A model generated the notes under the pieces. That model searched no databases, was not told where the DNA came from, and worked only from the letters and a program-made list of their open reading frames with translations. This document shows, piece after piece, positions 63,061 to 64,000 of a DNA stretch of 64,000 bases. Both the position numbers and the translations under genes were made by a program. Position 1 is the first letter of the stretch, and the number at the start of each line of letters is the position of its first letter. The stretch is from positions 22,054 through 86,053 of the forward strand of contig CAZXIX010000006.1 in NCBI GenBank assembly GCA_964640855.1, given 5' to 3'. This DNA is from JAJDFU01 sp964640855. Lineage in GTDB: Bacteria; Bacteroidota; Bacteroidia; Chitinophagales; Saprospiraceae.

Positions 63061-63800
63061 TCCAGATCGATGACTTTTCTCCGCAATTCAAAATTCTTTC
63101 CGAGATAGACCTTGCGAACCATTTCGTCTTCGGCCAGTTCCTCTGCCGTCCCGGCTTTCAGGATCTGTCCTTCGAACATGAGGTAGGCGCGATCCGTAAT
63201 GGATAGGGTCTCCTGCACGTTGTGGTCCGTAATGAGTATGCCGATGTTTTTGGTCTTCAATTTGGCGACGATGTACTGGATATCCTCCACGGCGATCGGG
63301 TCGATCCCGGCGAAGGGTTCATCCAGCAGAATGAAGCTGGGATCGGTAGCCAGTGCACGAGCGATCTCGGTACGTCTTCTTTCGCCTCCCGACAGGGTGT
63401 CGCCCCGGTTCTTCCGGACCTTGCTCAGGCCGAATTCTTCGATCAGGGATTCCAGTTTTTCCTTTTGCTGGCTCCGGTTCAGGGGGGTCATTTCCAGAAC
63501 GGCTGAAATATTATCCTCTACACTCATCTTTCGGAAGATGGACGGCTCCTGGGGGAGATAGCCAATTCCGTTCTGTGCCCGTCGGTACATGGGTAGGTCG
63601 GTGATTTCCCGTTGGTCCAGGAAGACTTTTCCTTCGAGGGGTTTGATGAAGCCGACCACCATGTAAAAGGTAGTGGTTTTGCCGGCTCCGTTGGGTCCCA
63701 GCAATCCTACGATCTCTCCCTGGTTCACTTTGATGGAAACCCCTTTGACGACGGTTCTCCGACCATATTTTTTGACCAATCCACTGCTACTCAAGATCAT
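63057..63800 (-). CDS. lptB: LPS export ABC transporter ATP-binding protein
   Basis: ATPase that powers extraction of LPS from the inner membrane with LptFG. Walker A GLLGPNGAGKTTTFYM near residues 35-50, the LptB-typical GIGYLPQEPSIFRKMSVEDN near 85, signature LSGGERRRTEIARAL near 142, Walker B FILLDEPFAGIDPIA near 162 and a C-terminal VYLGKNFELRR. The start MILSSSGLVKKYGRR fits the family; an upstream in-frame start would add 32 unrelated residues. It leads directly into two small lipoproteins and the Bat genes. Confidence 0.95.
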   Translation of the reverse strand: MILSSSGLVKKYGRRTVVKGVSIKVNQGEIVGLLGPNGAGKTTTFYMVVGFIKPLEGKVFLDQREITDLPMYRRAQNGIGYLPQEPSIFRKMSVEDNISAVLEMTPLNRSQQKEKLESLIEEFGLSKVRKNRGDTLSGGERRRTEIARALATDPSFILLDEPFAGIDPIAVEDIQYIVAKLKTKNIGILITDHNVQETLSITDRAYLMFEGQILKAGTAEELAEDEMVRKVYLGKNFELRRKVIDLD

Positions 63801-63861
63801 CGGCTGCCCCTGTGTTGGATGCTTATGCAAAGCTAATATATTCTGCTGACCTCCCCGACTT

Positions 63862-64000
63862 CTATTGGACCCGAAGCACCTGGCCGGGCGTGACATCGTT
63901 CCCCAGGAGGTCGTTCAGGCGTTTGATCTCGTTTACTGTGGTTTTGTATTTCTGGCTGATGCGCCAAAGCGTTTCGCCGGTGGCCACCGTGTGGTAGATG
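63862..64000 (-). CDS. LysM-domain protein, C-terminal end only
   Basis: The last 46 codons of a gene entering from the right edge. The sequence YHTVATGETLWRISQKYKTT followed by VNEIKRLNDL and TPGQVLRV is a complete LysM peptidoglycan-binding motif ending at the stop codon. It precedes lptB by 61 bases on the same strand and may belong to the same transcript. The rest of the protein cannot be seen. Confidence 0.8.
   Translation of the reverse strand, partial: IYHTVATGETLWRISQKYKTTVNEIKRLNDLLGNDVTPGQVLRVQ

Overview
The window is about 64 kb of gene-dense chromosome from a member of the Bacteroidota, most likely a Saprospiria-like lineage (inference). The evidence is: families restricted to or typical of this phylum (DUF4270, DUF4286, DUF4290, DUF4292, the short glycogen-synthase-like protein beside panC, an extended Bat operon); a type IX secretion C-terminal sorting domain; promoters of the TTTG-N19-TAnnTTTG type; few Shine-Dalgarno sequences; and the MurA active-site Cys-to-Asp exchange. 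I saw no rRNA, tRNA, CRISPR array, insertion sequence or prophage. This is core genome, so the interest lies in regulatory sites, degenerate enzymes and small unassigned proteins.

Layout. 1-7.6 kb (minus): end of a DUF2141 protein, a VLCAD-like acyl-CoA dehydrogenase with two copies of a perfect palindrome upstream, a small membrane protein, lipoprotein MsrA, and the acpP-fabF-rnc-SWIM cluster. 7.8-16.5 kb (plus): pyruvate kinase, a TPR protein, DUF4292 lipoprotein and EnvC-like cell-wall factor, HflX, an M29 aminopeptidase and an RNase H-like protein that looks degenerate. 16.5-20.4 kb (minus): a beta-CASP nuclease, then an ECF sigma / anti-sigma / repeat-protein operon. 20.9-33.6 kb: a T9SS-exported protein, a GH73 glucosaminidase, an M50 protease with CBS domains, ABC-F ATPase, Prc-like S41 protease, K+-dependent membrane pyrophosphatase and a TPR protein. 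33.6-38.4 kb (minus): panC-panD-UPF0104-hldE2-nif3-zinc-ribbon operon. 38.5-47 kb (plus): GlgA-like protein, DUF4270 lipoprotein, GlmS, DUF4290, MurA and others. 47.2-54.2 kb: a second acyl-CoA dehydrogenase, an outer-membrane barrel with an apparent frameshift, then pheT-coiled coil-zapA-rny. 54.2-64 kb (minus): one long run from a LysM protein and lptB through two small lipoproteins into moxR-DUF58-batA-batB-batC-batD.

How the genes fit together. Much of the window serves the envelope: lipid synthesis and turnover (acpP, fabF, two acyl-CoA dehydrogenases), peptidoglycan (glmS, murA, EnvC-like, GH73, LysM), LPS (hldE2, lptB), envelope proteolysis (M50, Prc) and oxidative or envelope stress (MsrA, Bat operon, sigma/anti-sigma). 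The most testable new observation is a shared AGCG-AT-TTCGCT-type inverted repeat at both acyl-CoA dehydrogenase promoters, 45 kb apart. This suggests a local fatty-acid-degradation regulon whose regulator is not in the window.
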